A DNA stretch of 64,000 nucleotides from Agapanthus africanus (taxonomy: Eukaryota; Streptophyta; Magnoliopsida; Asparagales; Amaryllidaceae): assembly GCA_030015575.1 (NCBI GenBank), contig JASDDO010000024.1, positions 217,206,996 to 217,270,995 on the forward strand, written 5' to 3'. Both the position numbers and the translations under genes were made by a program. The notes below the pieces were generated by a model. The model had not been told where the DNA came from and did not search any database. It worked only from the letters and a program-made list of their open reading frames with translations. Positions 32,757 through 51,748 of the stretch are shown in pieces; within the stretch, counting starts at the first letter, position 1; each line of letters opens with the position of its first letter.

Positions 32757-35007
32757 TGTTGGAGATAGTGCCCTCAGAGTCAATTATTGGATCACAGGCA
32801 CGTAATTGCAATGATTGAGGGAGGACCTATCCCGGTAGGACAGTCTTACTCGAGATGATAGTATGCTATCTGGTTTATCTTTATCATCGTGTACTGCTTT
32901 AGGTGACCTGACATGTCGCTATTACACGTTGATAGAGCCCCTAGGATTCTTGCTTGACTGCCGACAGTATGATGGCGATCATATACGTGAGAGCTGGTGG
33001 TCTATAAGCACATCCTTAAAAGGTCCCTAGTCGTAGGAGTTTCGAGACAGGGCATCGATACTCCATTAGTAGACTAGTGTATACAGTCGAGACCCCGACG
33101 AGGGGCGGTGGCCGGTCTCACAAGCCACTGGTGTCAGTTGGTTCACCTAAGATGTATACAGGTGCTCATTGGGTTATGAGTACACCGGACAGGACTCGCC
33201 GGGAACCTGCTAGTTGGTCTTATACCAGACGTCAGATAGCAGTTCCCTGGTGACATGTGTACAGGTTAGTTCATCGACCTGAGGATCGTCATTTGTCTCG
33301 TGTGAGTTCCCACTGTGCTTTGATTACTACCCTACCACGGCTCAAAGGAGTCGTGCAAACAGGTTTTAGTTGGGTACAGTCCCGAGCCACATGGAGGCAG
33401 TGAGCGGATCTTCAGGGGTTCGTCTCTCCCGGTATTGGGGGTGAGGTCGCGCTGTGTCTAGGAGAGCCATTACGCAAAGCCCTCGGCCGAGGCAGGAGAT
33501 TTACTGGTAGGTATTCCAGTAGTATCTCAGGGCGTTCTGGGCTACACTCCGACACGACTTGTACCGCTTTTGGGGGTCTGACTTTTACCAACCCCCTAGG
33601 CCCGCCATGCGATACTCATAGACGAACGGACCGGACTGTACGGATATTGTCACTGACAGGCTCAGTAGGGTGTCGGGGTGAGCTTCCTCATCGACGTCCC
33701 TTTTGGTCAATAGCTGGTGGCCCGTCACGTATTGGCTTATACCTCTGACGTGCTAGTGGTTAAATCCACAGCCATAGTATTGACGAGTCTTTAGAGTCCA
33801 CCACACTTACAGCTACTCAAGTTTCGGGCGAAACGCTGTAGAGGCCGTATGGAGATATGGCAGGGTCCGATCAGATACGTGCGGTATTGCACGGATCAGG
33901 ATCGGACAGTTTTGTACTAGTGGCCGTATAGTTATATGGCAGAGTTCGATCAGATACGTGCGGTATTGCACGAATCAGGATCGAACGGTTTTTACTAGCC
34001 GGCTTTGGTTTAAGCCGGTCCTAGTTTAGTACAATGTAGATTTTGTCTCATTGCATTTGTATCCGGTCGGAATACAGATGCGGGTGTGTATGCACAGTAT
34101 GGGGTTTTCCTGTAATTTATTACGGGACCAGTTTTCTGGAGTTGCCAGTTTGCATTCCGTTCCGGCCGGTTTTCCTTTGTTCTTTCCCGGCCGGACTTTT
34201 CTGATGGAGGGGGTAATTTGCAGTTTTGCAAATTACTTTTGGTGGAGGTTTTATTTGTAAGATGTTTTATTATGAAAGCATCTTTTGATACCTTTCTTAT
34301 CATTTGCTTTTTGTTGATGAGAAAGGATTTGATTCTTGATTAGAAGTGATGTGAGATTGTTATCATGATGTTTAGGATATAGTCACCACTTGCTTTCTCC
34401 TACACTCACCTCCCTTCATGTTGATGCTATCATATTCTTTCCTCCACTCTCTTGCTCTCACTTGATGAAATGGTTGAAGAAAAAGAAAAGAGAGAAGAAG
34501 AAAAAGAAAAGAGAGAAAGAAAATGAGAGGTTCATCTTGAGAGTTTCATCCATGATCTCATTTTCTTGCTAGAAAAATGCAAGCACCATTTTTCTATTCT
34601 TGATTCCTCCATCACCATGGCAACAAACCCCAAAGAGACATACCCTCTACACTACACATTCTACAGCATATCTTGAGCATGTCGAGTTGCCGGCTTCATG
34701 CGCGAGTTGTCTCGGTATTGAGGCGGGAGCCCGTAAAAGAAGAAGGCGATGTGGTGCCCTTTCCGGCAAGGAGGCGACGATGTGGAGACTATACTTTCCG
34801 TGGGAGATCGGGACGATGGAGATGAAGACCGGAGGACTCGGATCAGTCGGTATACTTCTCACCCTATCTCTAGTTAGCTAGCATTAGGTTAATGGTAAAC
34901 GATCCGGGTTTTCATTGTCCGCGGTAGCGCCGGTTTCCGAGTAAGGAAAATTTTTATTCCGCATTTTGGCCTCGAGCAAGAGGCCGGGGCGCTGCCGTGG
35001 CGCAACA
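32757..35007 (+). repeat. 3' LTR of Copia element
   Basis: Partner of 24823-27073, same length. Differences seen are at about 33777, 34710, 34724 and 34946. It is followed by ATAGC (35008-35012), and the host MULE sequence resumes there. Confidence 0.95.
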
Positions 35008-35114
35008 ATAGCTTTAGGCATATATTGTATCGATGGACCCAGGACCTATACATCCGTCTATTTTATACATGTCGGACCGACATCGGGCGACGACATGCAT
35101 GACGGTAAGAAAAT

Positions 35115-35119
35115 AATTC
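35115..35119. other. Target site duplication AATTC
   Basis: AATTC lies directly before the solo LTR and again at 40150-40154 directly after it, both inside intron 1 of the PMD gene. Confidence 0.92.
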
Positions 35120-38100
35120 TGTAACAATCCCGATTTTCCTGTACAACTTTCTGTGCAAATTTTTCAAAATTTAAAGAAAGGGGTATTTTTGCCTGAGCAC
35201 AAGTTAAATATTTGTTTTGCTAATTAATAGCAAGAAGGAGCCCGTGGCTCATTGGTAATACCTTGTACTACTGAGCCAAGACAGCAGAGTTCAAATCCCA
35301 TACCCCACATTATTTTTAATATTGTTTTATTTTGAATTTTTAGAATACCAAAAGTTTACACGTGCATATCTCACAAAAACCCCACTATACATGAAAAGTT
35401 AACTGTACCAGAGAGTTCACCAACCGACGGCACGCCCTCCGACCGCCGGACTCGGCCCGGATCGGTCGAATCGGCCGGCGGACCGGCCGACTCTGGCCGC
35501 CGCCGCCGGCCGGACTCGGCCGGACCGCCGAGTCCCCAACATGGAAGATGTGGCTTTTCATCTCCGTTGTACACCTGCACACTTTAAATTATTGGATCGG
35601 TTCTAGAGAACTTTTAAAACACCATTTACTCCATTTTATTAAATTTTTAATACAATTTACCACATTTTTTCATTTTAACTTTTCATCTACCCTAACCCTA
35701 GCCTAACCCTATAAATACAACCCCTAAGCACTACCCCCTCACCCTAAAATTCTGAGTAAACTCTCAAGAAATTCCTAGAAACCCTAGTGTGCATTTGAAG
35801 TGAGCAAAGGGGCGAAATTCCGGCGAAATTCCGACAGCGATACGAGGAGTTTCCGGCGACGAAACGACGCACCGGCGATTCCCCTCTCTATCTCTATCCT
35901 CCCTCTTTCTTGTTAACCCGTAAGTCCCACCTTCCCCCTTCTCTACTCTTTCTGAAAATACGAAATTCTAAAACCCGACGGAATCGGAACAAATCCGATT
36001 TCTGATTCGGCGCTTCCTAAAATCTCACTTTTTCTTTAATACAATCTTGTTAAACCATTACATATTGACTGTTAAACACTAACTAATCATATTGAACAAG
36101 TTCCATATCAAAAGAAATTGCTATTTCAATTTTACCGTACTTTTTCATTTAAATACCATATAATTTCATTTCGACATTTAAACCATCATAAACTTGCTAT
36201 ACCTTTAAGTAGATCATGAGGTAATGACCTACCTCCTCACAACACTCATATGTAACATAGCACAATACCTTTCGGGAACATAGAATACGGGAAAACGAAA
36301 CATTTCAAATAAATACCATTACTATTAAAACCGTTTTCTAAAAGATTAATATTTTACATAAATCTTTGTAAAGCGCCGCTACAACCCATTTTTGGGAACC
36401 CGATTGGGATGGTGCGGATTATCGCACATCCCTGGGCTTAGTAGTGCGAGATGCATACCTCCGCAAGAAGCATTCGGTCTCGAGAGATTTAAAATACGAC
36501 ATCTTAAGAAAATGAGATTTTTAGATATATAAATTATATATTAAAATTATTTTTATATAATTATGTATATATGTATCATTAAAATATCTATTTTGAAATA
36601 ATATAAATATTCCAACTCTTTTCAAAAATCACAAGAATCACTTTACATTAATATACCATGAATTCCATACAAGTCAATATTACAAATAAGTATCCTTTAT
36701 TATGAATTTAGGATATTTTCACTAGAAATATCACAATTATAAAATCTACATTCATAATAACTCTAAAGACGATAACTAAATACTTGGGGAGTATTTTGAA
36801 AAGTATATAAAAGTATTTTTACATAAAACCCCCTCAAGTTCTATAAATTACCCTAAGGACCCTAGTAAACATAGTGTAAGTCCACGGTAGCGTCCCGGTC
36901 GTCTAACAGACGCCAAATGCGGAACAAAAACTTTTTACAACTGGCGCTATCGCGTACTATAACCCGGATCTGCCATTAAAGCTAAACTAACAAACTACAA
37001 AGTGGGTAGAAGAGTTATACCGAACGATCCAAGTCCTTCGGTCTTCAACCATCATCCCACGCTTGTTGCGGCTGCTCCGATCTGCTGAATCTCCAATCTT
37101 CTCGTCCAGGTGGCACCACGTCGACGGATCTTTAAACGGGCTCCCGCCTCTGAACCGAGGCAACTCGATCGTCAAGTTTGCTAGAAGAGATGACCAAGAT
37201 GATGTAGAGAATGAGTAGAACACTCTGTCTCGTTACGTCCAAGTCTATGGACGAACGGTTAATGAAGTTGCCTTTTTGATCGGATTGAAATGAGATATGA
37301 AACTATATATGAACTAGATCTCTCTCTTCTCATTTTAACAACCTTTTCTTTTTCCCAAATTAATCATCATATCAAGGGGAGGGGGCCGGCCATATAAGTA
37401 GAGGGAGGGATGTGAAGGTGGGAGCAAAGAGGTGACCATAAGAATTAATGAGAAGATGATTCACCATGACACCTAGTATGAACACATATAATGCAAGTGA
37501 TGAATCATTAACCCTAGTCATCAACACATTAATGCTCCATTAATGCACTAAGCCACCTCACCATCCTAGTCACCATCTAGAAGTTTCCACACTCATCTCA
37601 AGAAAAGATAAATCCGTATTTAACCGAATGTAAAATACGGCTGATAGAAAACTGGAAACTGGCAACTTCCAAAAGCGATCCCGAAACGAATTTCAGGATA
37701 ACCCCGTATCAGTATAAACATACCCGCATTTGTACTACGACCGAATACAAATGCATCTGAGACAAAGATATTATATCTACACAGCATAATACTCGGATCC
37801 GGCTTAAACCAAAGCCGACCAGTATTATCTGCCCGAAAAATGACACGTGCGAAAACGCACGTGCATTTTCCGAACCCTGCCATAAAACCATACGGCCTCT
37901 ACAACGTTTCGCCCGAACTTGGGAAAGTGTCTGTGGGGAACTCTAATGACTCATCAACATACTGGCACTGGGTATAACCACTAGCACGTCAGAGGTACAA
38001 GCTGTACGTAACGGTTTGCCTATGTATTGATTGGAAGGGAATCTGACGAGCGAACTCATCTATAAACCCTACTGAGCCTAACAGTGACAATATACATACA

Positions 38101-40149
38101 GTCCGGTCCGTTCGTCTATGAGTATCGCATATCTGCCTAGGGGCTGGTAACGTCAGACCCCCAATAGCAGTATAAGTCGTGTCAGAGAGTGGCCTAGAAC
38201 ACCCTGAGATACTACTGGAGTACCTACCAGTAAATCTCCTGCCTCGGCCGAGAGCTTTGTGTAATGGCTCTCCTAGACACAGCGCGATCTCATCCCCAAT
38301 ACCGGGAGAGACGAATCCCCTGCCGATCCGCTCACTCGCCTCCATGTGGCTCGGGACTGTACCCAACTAAAACCTGTTTGCACAACTCCTTTGAGCGTGG
38401 TAGGGTAGTAATCTAAGCACAGTAGAAACTCACACGAGAAAAATGACGATCTCAGGTCGATGAACTAACCTGTACACATGTCACCAGGGAACTGCTATCT
38501 GACGATATGTATAATACCAATTAGCAGGTTCCCGGCGAGTCCTGTCCGGTGTACTCATAACCCAATGAGCACCTATACACATCTTAGGTGATCCAACTGA
38601 CACCAGTGGCTTGTGAGACCGGCCACTGCCCCTCGTCGGGGTCTCGACTGTATACACTAGTCTACTCTGGAATATCGATGCCCTGTCTCGAAACTCCCAC
38701 GACTAGGGACACTTTAAGGATGTGCTTACAAACCCCAGCTCCCACGTATATGATCGCCATCATACTGCTAGTAGTCAAGCAAGAATCCTATGGGCTCTAT
38801 CATCATGCAATAGTGAACTAAAACATGTATACGATGATAAAAACAAACCAGATAGCATACTATCATTTTGAGCAAGACTGTCATATCGGTATAGGACCTC
38901 CCTCAATCATTGCAATCACGTACCTGCGATCCAATAATTGACTTTGAGGGCACTATCTCCAACACATAGGTTTAAGCGGGACCAATCTCTTGAGCCTCAG
39001 GGAGCCGGAGAATTGGGTGCTTGCCTATCTAAGGTAAACAACTTAACAACGGTGCTATCAATACGGTAATCGTCTTTGAAAAAGACACAAATCCTACCGC
39101 CCATGTGCAGCGGTTACCGATAACATCAAAACCATCAGGACTTCAATTTCTCTTTTCTAATTGTCTGACTTAGACTGGGTCTTATTAATAATCTGACTTG
39201 AATATGATTCAAGTACAATCTACAATCTACAAACTATAATTCAACATGAATCCATGAATCCATATATTCAATCTATCAATCTATACAACTTGACTAAACC
39301 GAACCATGGATATACATTCATTTACATGATTATCCAGTTACATCCATTTACATGATTCTTCAGTTACATCCATTTACTGATATCATGGTTTCGGCAAGTC
39401 ATCTAATTATACAATTTATATTACAAGACAATATAAGTTGCAATACAATTTACAATACAACTATACAACCAAGACATCGCGGGGTTTAAGGAGTAGATTG
39501 GTACGGAAGGTGTTAAAGTGGCACGAGACTGCAAGATTAAGACGTAATTACATCCATGTCGTTGTTCCGTGGTATTATCAACGGAGCCTTGTACATTCCG
39601 TTTGCCCTAGTCTCTAGCATATAGAGACTCCTCTCGTATACACTGGCATCCTTCTATACCAAGCTACAAACAACAGCGTTAACACCACATTATAATAATA
39701 TAATACAACTTTAAAAGCTACCTTCTTATTCTGTCTATTCTATTTCTCCCTTATCTTTGGGACTTACCGAGCGATCTGTTCGCTGACGACATTCTATTCT
39801 TTCTTCTTTGAATGTCGTCAGGTGATCTGGACACGTCAGAGATCGAGCCTAGCGCTGAAGACTTGGACCATTTCGTTGAAGACCCAGAGCTTTAGTTTAT
39901 TGTACACTTTTATTTCAGTACCTTTCCTTTTCTGTTATGCCATTGTTTAGGCATTGCTTTCTTTCAGTTGTATTTACATTTCCATGCATTGTACAGAAAG
40001 AATGTGAATAAATAAAGTTGTTGTTTTATTATATTTCTTGTGTATTTACTTTTATATTGCTTAGATACGCTTAGCGTATTTACTTCACAGTAAATACGTA
40101 GCGGCCTCGTCGCGTCCTCTGCCCGTATACTGGGAAGCGGGGCGTGACA
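35120..40149 (+). repeat. Gypsy solo LTR (with a nested Copia solo LTR)
   Basis: It begins TGTAACAATCCCG and ends GGGGCGTGACA, with AATTC duplications on both sides and no internal gypsy region, so it is a solo LTR left by LTR-LTR recombination. Net length is about 2.9 kb once the 2.09-kb insertion and its duplication are removed. A CTATAAATAC box lies at 35709-35718. It is homologous to the partial minus-strand LTR at 19587-21519. Confidence 0.9.
36875..38964 (-). repeat. Copia solo LTR, antisense, inside the gypsy solo LTR
   Basis: On the minus strand it begins TGTTGGAGATAGTGCCCTCA and ends ACTTACA. It is a diverged relative of the 2251-bp Copia LTR, with matching blocks such as the CTCTCGGCCGAGGCAGGAG region near 38238-38256 on the complementary strand. 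CATAG duplications flank it (36870-36874 and 38965-38969). Confidence 0.92.
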
Positions 40150-42038
40150 AATTCAGTTCAATATAGTACTTGTACTACTTCTAATTGTATATTTCTAACG
40201 AGTTTATTTGTTTAATGTGCAGGAGAACGTCGTTTTGACATGTACTGCTCACTTGCAGCATGTTAGATCATGGGCGATTGTAGATGCACGTGTGCAGACT
40301 GGGTTAGCACGTGCAGGGTTTTATCACTACTCGAGAATTGACTACATTCGTCTCGACCATCCTCTCATTACAGCGTTGGCCGAGCGATAGAGGTCAGAGA
40401 CCTTTACATTTCATTTTCTTGTAGGGGAGATGACGATCACCCTTCAGGATGTTGCCGTACTGTTTGGCTTACGCATTCACTGTCCACCGGTGATAGGGGA
40501 TACGGGTCATGACTGGTGAGGGCTATGCATTGAGAATTTTGGTCGAAAACCTGCACAAATGAAAGTAGTTGCTATTAGACTTACATGATTACGCGACGTA
40601 TTCAGATGATGCAGATCAGGCAGCGGGCGAGCAATACGTACGTTCTTATATTCTTCATCAGATTGGGACCTCCTTGTTTCCCGACACATCGAAGAATATG
40701 GTACATCTCATGCGGCTATCATTATTAGCCGATCTCGACGTATGTAGTACATTGTCGTGGGGGAGTGCCTGCTTGGTTACCTTTATGAGGAGTTGACCTC
40801 TGTCGCTCTGCAGGAGCGCAATATTATAGGTGGCTGTCTTTATCTTCTTCAGGTAAAAAATTTAAAATCCATAATAGATTTTGTTATCATGTTATATATA
40901 TCAGTATCTAATAAAGTATGATATCTGCAGATATGGTGCTGGACCCGACTATCCATTGGGTGTTCTACATTTATCCAGAAGGTCCAGCTGGATGGAGATC
41001 AGCCATTAGGATGCAGGTAAAACTATAAGTGATATAATTAAAATCAACCTTTAGGAAATTTGAGACTGTGAATCATAGGTGTGACTCCTGAATTACAATA
41101 CTTTATTGATGCGTTACAGGTTTAACGTCGGTCGGACATGGGATAGAAAACCCGCCAAATCACTCGAGTTTTACCGAAATAAGTTAGATATGCTCCTAGA
41201 CCGAGCTGTCCTCTGGATGCCATATACTCTGAATATATATCGGTCTCTACCGGATTTGTGTTTACAGTTTCCAGATATCTGGCATGCCCGGACACCTATT
41301 ATCTGTTTCGGCATAGTCGTATATCATGTCCCCGACCGTGTATTACGACAGTTCGGGCTTGTACAGCACATCCCGGATCTGGTAGAGCTTATTGATCGGG
41401 TCATACGGAGAGGTAGAGCTGTTGATTGGAGGGCTTTTTGACATTTCTATATCGTTCGATGGGATGCATGAGCTCTGCTTGTCATACACCAGAGAGATTC
41501 GTCTTTACCGATAGAAAGTTATCAGGACTGGTACTCGAGGATTACTCGGCGGTACATTCAGATGGCATTTTCTCCACGGATGACATATGAGCCGCAGGGA
41601 CCGTAGAGCGTGAGATGGTTTATTCTTGCTTTATATTTTCTATTATGTGATTCCTTAATATTATATATTTAAGATATTTACTTATCTATGTTACATGCGG
41701 GCATCTTGTTTCAGGTCCATGATGTCGCGGACAGCGTCATAGGTGAACATACGACATCAGCTAGTGGGATCAAGGCCATTTGGAGATCAGTCGGTCGTTT
41801 TTTCCAACCCCGTCCGATACAACGTCTAGATCCTCCTCTTCCTCCACCTCCTAGAGCACCGATGACCGTGACTTATCAACTTCAACATCGCTGGCACAGA
41901 GGGGAAGCTGGTCCTTCTAGAGCTACGGACCAAGCTGGACCCTCACAACCATCCATACAACCGGAAGATATACCCGGTTCATCTCAGCGCCGTCCCGACC
42001 GATCTAGGATTCCACGGGGTTTGTCTTGCTTGATGTGA

Positions 42039-42419
42039 CGCCCTCTTTTGTATTTGTTTTTTTTTTTATCAAATTTCATGAGATGTGTGTATTTGTATTT
42101 ATTTATATATAATGTTTATTGTGTTCCGCTTGTTGTTTTTCGCCTTTAGACGTCGTATGTTTTGCGTGGATTGTGTTTTCTCCGTGTTTAGCGTCGAGTT
42201 AGCACCCGTGTTGGGTAGCATTTATTTTATTGATGTTGTACATGAATGTATTCAAAATTTACAAAGAGGGTGCTGCCCGTTTTTTGTTTGAACTTTTATA
42301 CCGTGGGTTTTTGGATTAATGCGCAAAAATTGAAGTCCGATTCAGCTTGTCTGGTTGCAGAAATTAACAAATTGAGCGTTGTAACCAACAAGAAGACGAA
42401 CAGTTTCAAAATTGGGTGC
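42039..42419 (+). other. 3' flank of the PMD pseudogene
   Basis: 42110-42290 aligns with 54985-55140 downstream of the second PMD pseudogene (shared: TTTAGACGTCGTAT-type block, GAGTTAGC, ATTCAAAATTTAC(A/G)AAG, GTGCTG(C/T)CCG). The homology therefore runs past the stop codon, as expected for a shared 3' UTR or element end. Confidence 0.7.
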
Positions 42420-42810
42420 TGGAGGTGGTTTCGGTCTATTCCGCACTTGTACTTTACAAGTGCAAAATAAGATTTAGCTCCCAAACCAGAGAGCCAAGTA
42501 TGATGTCTTGGCTTTCTGGATGCTGATTCCAGTCTATTCCGCACTTGCAAAGTACGGAATAAGAGTTGGCCCCCAAACCAGAGAGCCAAGTCTGATTGCT
42601 CGGGTTTGTGGATGTTGTGGCTAGTCTAATCTGCACTTTGAAAGTGCGGAATATGACTTGGGCCCCAACTAGAGACCCAAGACTTGGCTCTCTAGTTAGG
42701 GGCCAGGTCTCTGGAGGGTTTTTATTTCGTACTTGCAAAGTGTGGAATAATCTTGGGATGTTTAGAGAGCCTCACATATAAGCCGTACTTTGCAAGTGCG
42801 GTTTAAAACT
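42420..42810 (+). repeat. Tandem array of about 93-bp units with self-complementary cores
   Basis: Four to five degenerate units. Each has a core such as CCGCACTTGCAAAGTACGG (42540-42558) or GCACTTTGAAAGTGCGGAAT, that is, two arms complementary to each other. Most have a second block CAAACCAGAGAGCCAAGT. The last core is CCGTACTTTGCAAGTGCGG at 42783-42801. The array ends about 600 bp before the KDSA start codon, on the PMD 3' side. It may be the subterminal part of the MULE or a small-RNA source; both are inference. Confidence 0.7.
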
Positions 42811-43117
42811 CGTCTCATCTGCCAATCGTCAATGCTATGTAGCGCCTACATGTCATTGATTTGACCCAAATGTGTTAAATCCCCAAATAATTTTGAAACT
42901 ACCCTAAATCCCTAATTGGTTTTTAATTAGAGGTCTATATGAAAAATAGTCAAGTATCGTTTGCCTCAAAATACATGCAACTGTAGAGGAACCCAGAATC
43001 TGCATTCTTTCCTTTTTCTCTGACAGGTGATACAACTTTTGTGATTTTGCATTTCCACATCTTGCATCTCTTTCAATTCTCTATTCACTCTCAGCGTTTG
43101 AGATTTCAAATCAAAAG
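42811..43117 (+). promoter_or_regulatory. Probable KDSA promoter and 5' UTR start
   Basis: The AT-rich stretch between the repeat array and a likely leader exon. The leader exon ends at AAAAG|GTAAAT (donor at 43118). No single TATA box stands out, and the transcription start cannot be fixed from sequence. Confidence 0.45.
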
Positions 43118-43369
43118 GTAAATATTATAGATCAATTACACATTCGTTTCAGATCTAGATCCACTTAGCAAATACCAAACATGTTTTCTATTCGATGCCC
43201 ACCATCTGTTTGTTGAAATTACCGAATGAAAACTTCTGCATTGATATCGTTTCATTTGCCGCAAATTTTGCACTCTACTCTCTTAGTGTTAGCAAGTATA
43301 TACTGAATTATTAATTTTATGTGTTTTGATTTCTTGTGTACCTTATGATTTTTTATTTTTATAATGCAG
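43118..43369 (+). other. Probable intron in the KDSA 5' UTR
   Basis: Donor GTAAAT at 43118 and acceptor AATGCAG ending at 43369, 30 bp before the start codon. T-rich, as usual for plant leader introns, which often raise expression. Confidence 0.55.
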
Positions 43370-43399
43370 GTATCCAACTGTAATTAGAGATAATTAGAG

Positions 43400-51026
<7,627 letters not shown>

Positions 51027-51745
51027 CGAGAACTAATTCTACTCTCAAACAGTTATCTATTCATCCATGCTTGCTATCTACGTATCAGACGTGTTACTAT
51101 CAATGTGACTGTTTTTCTCTTATATTTGTATAACTAAGCACATTTTATGTCATTTATTAATGGTTTTCAATGCATTAGAAATAACTAGGGTTTTTGGCAT
51201 GGATGTTGCAAGAAATAGAAAATTTTATGATAAATTTCTTTATTAACCTAATAACGTGCATCATCAGTTGTAAAATAACAATTTTGGTACATATGTTGCA
51301 CGTAATTATAGAAATAGAAATTCTTATGATAAATTTCTTTATTAATCTAATCATGTGCATCGCAATTGTAAAATAATAACAACATGGCAATTTAAGTGCA
51401 TGCACAACGCTTGTAAAATAATAATGATGTTGCATTTAATTATACGTATTGCACGTAAAATAATGGCATTTTTTTAAATTTGATTTCTCCTTAAAAATAA
51501 GAAAAACATCACCAATCAATTTTAAAATTAAATGAGCATCTTTCTTTTTGACCTATAGTAATAGAAGATACTATCTTATCTACTAATATAAAGTTGGGTT
51601 GTAGGAAGGAATCTTTTGTATGAGATGTAATCTTTCGCCAAAACACTCATTTTGGCAAGTTCTTCCCAAAACTTCCTTTTTAATTTTAAATGTAACAATG
51701 TTTCTTGATTTTGGTAGAGCAAGAGTATATTTTGAAACAAAATCC
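51027..51745 (+). other. KDSA 3' UTR and downstream spacer
   Basis: AT-rich. No further exon is seen. 51190-51420 holds two copies of a unit of about 110 bp (GAAATAGAAA, ATGATAAATTTCTTTATTAA, GTGCATC, AATTGTAAAATAA) with a weaker third start. No clear poly(A) site could be chosen. Confidence 0.55.
51190..51420 (+). repeat. Local tandem duplication, about 110-bp unit
   Basis: Both units contain ATGATAAATTTCTTTATTAA followed by CTAAT(A/C)A(C/T)GTGCATC and a TTGTAAAATAA block. Short frames on both strands come from the repeat. Confidence 0.7.
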
Positions 51746-51748
51746 TTA

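Larger units (their letters stand above)
24823..35007 (+). mobile_element. Copia element with near-identical LTRs and decayed pol
   Basis: LTRs of exactly 2251 bp each (24823-27073, 32757-35007) begin TGTTGGAGATAGTGCCCT and end GGCGCAACA. I count only about four differences by eye. The primer site TGGTATCAAAGCC follows at 27074, the purine-rich tract AAGTGGGAGAT lies at 32746-32756, and ATAGC target duplications flank it (24818-24822, 35008-35012). The LTR start resembles Angela-type Copia elements. The interior keeps only a ruined pol, so the element must have been moved by proteins supplied in trans. Confidence 0.92.
35033..42038 (+). pseudogene. Plant mobile domain (PMD, MAIN-like) gene of the MULE, broken
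   Basis: Start ATG at 35033 (MDPGPIHPSILYM, as in MAIN-like proteins). Exons by GT-AG and comparison with the second copy: 35033-35104, 40223-40852, 40931-41016, 41120-41617, 41715-42038. Typical PMD blocks are ARAGFYHYSRIDYIRLDHPL, FTFHF with TLQDVAVLFGLRI, and VPDRVLRQFGLVQHIP near 41330. The last exon is Pro-rich and ends at TGA 42036. Breaks are TAG at 40388 in place of a conserved Trp, a TGA near 40517 and a frame change near 41600. Intron 1 is swollen by the 35120-40149 insertion. PMD proteins of host type (MAIN, MAIL1) act with PP7L in gene silencing; transposon-borne PMD copies are of unknown role. Confidence 0.82.
21520..42300 (+). mobile_element. Mutator-like element remnant with transposase and PMD genes (heavily interrupted)
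   Basis: It holds a MuDR-type transposase pseudogene (21723-24609) and, about 0.2 kb after it once the Copia insertion is removed, a PMD gene in the same direction (35033-42038). Association of PMD genes with Mutator-like elements is established. The terminal inverted repeats were not found, so both outer limits are estimates. Insertions inside it are the Copia element (24823-35007) and the nested solo LTRs (35120-40149). Confidence 0.6.
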
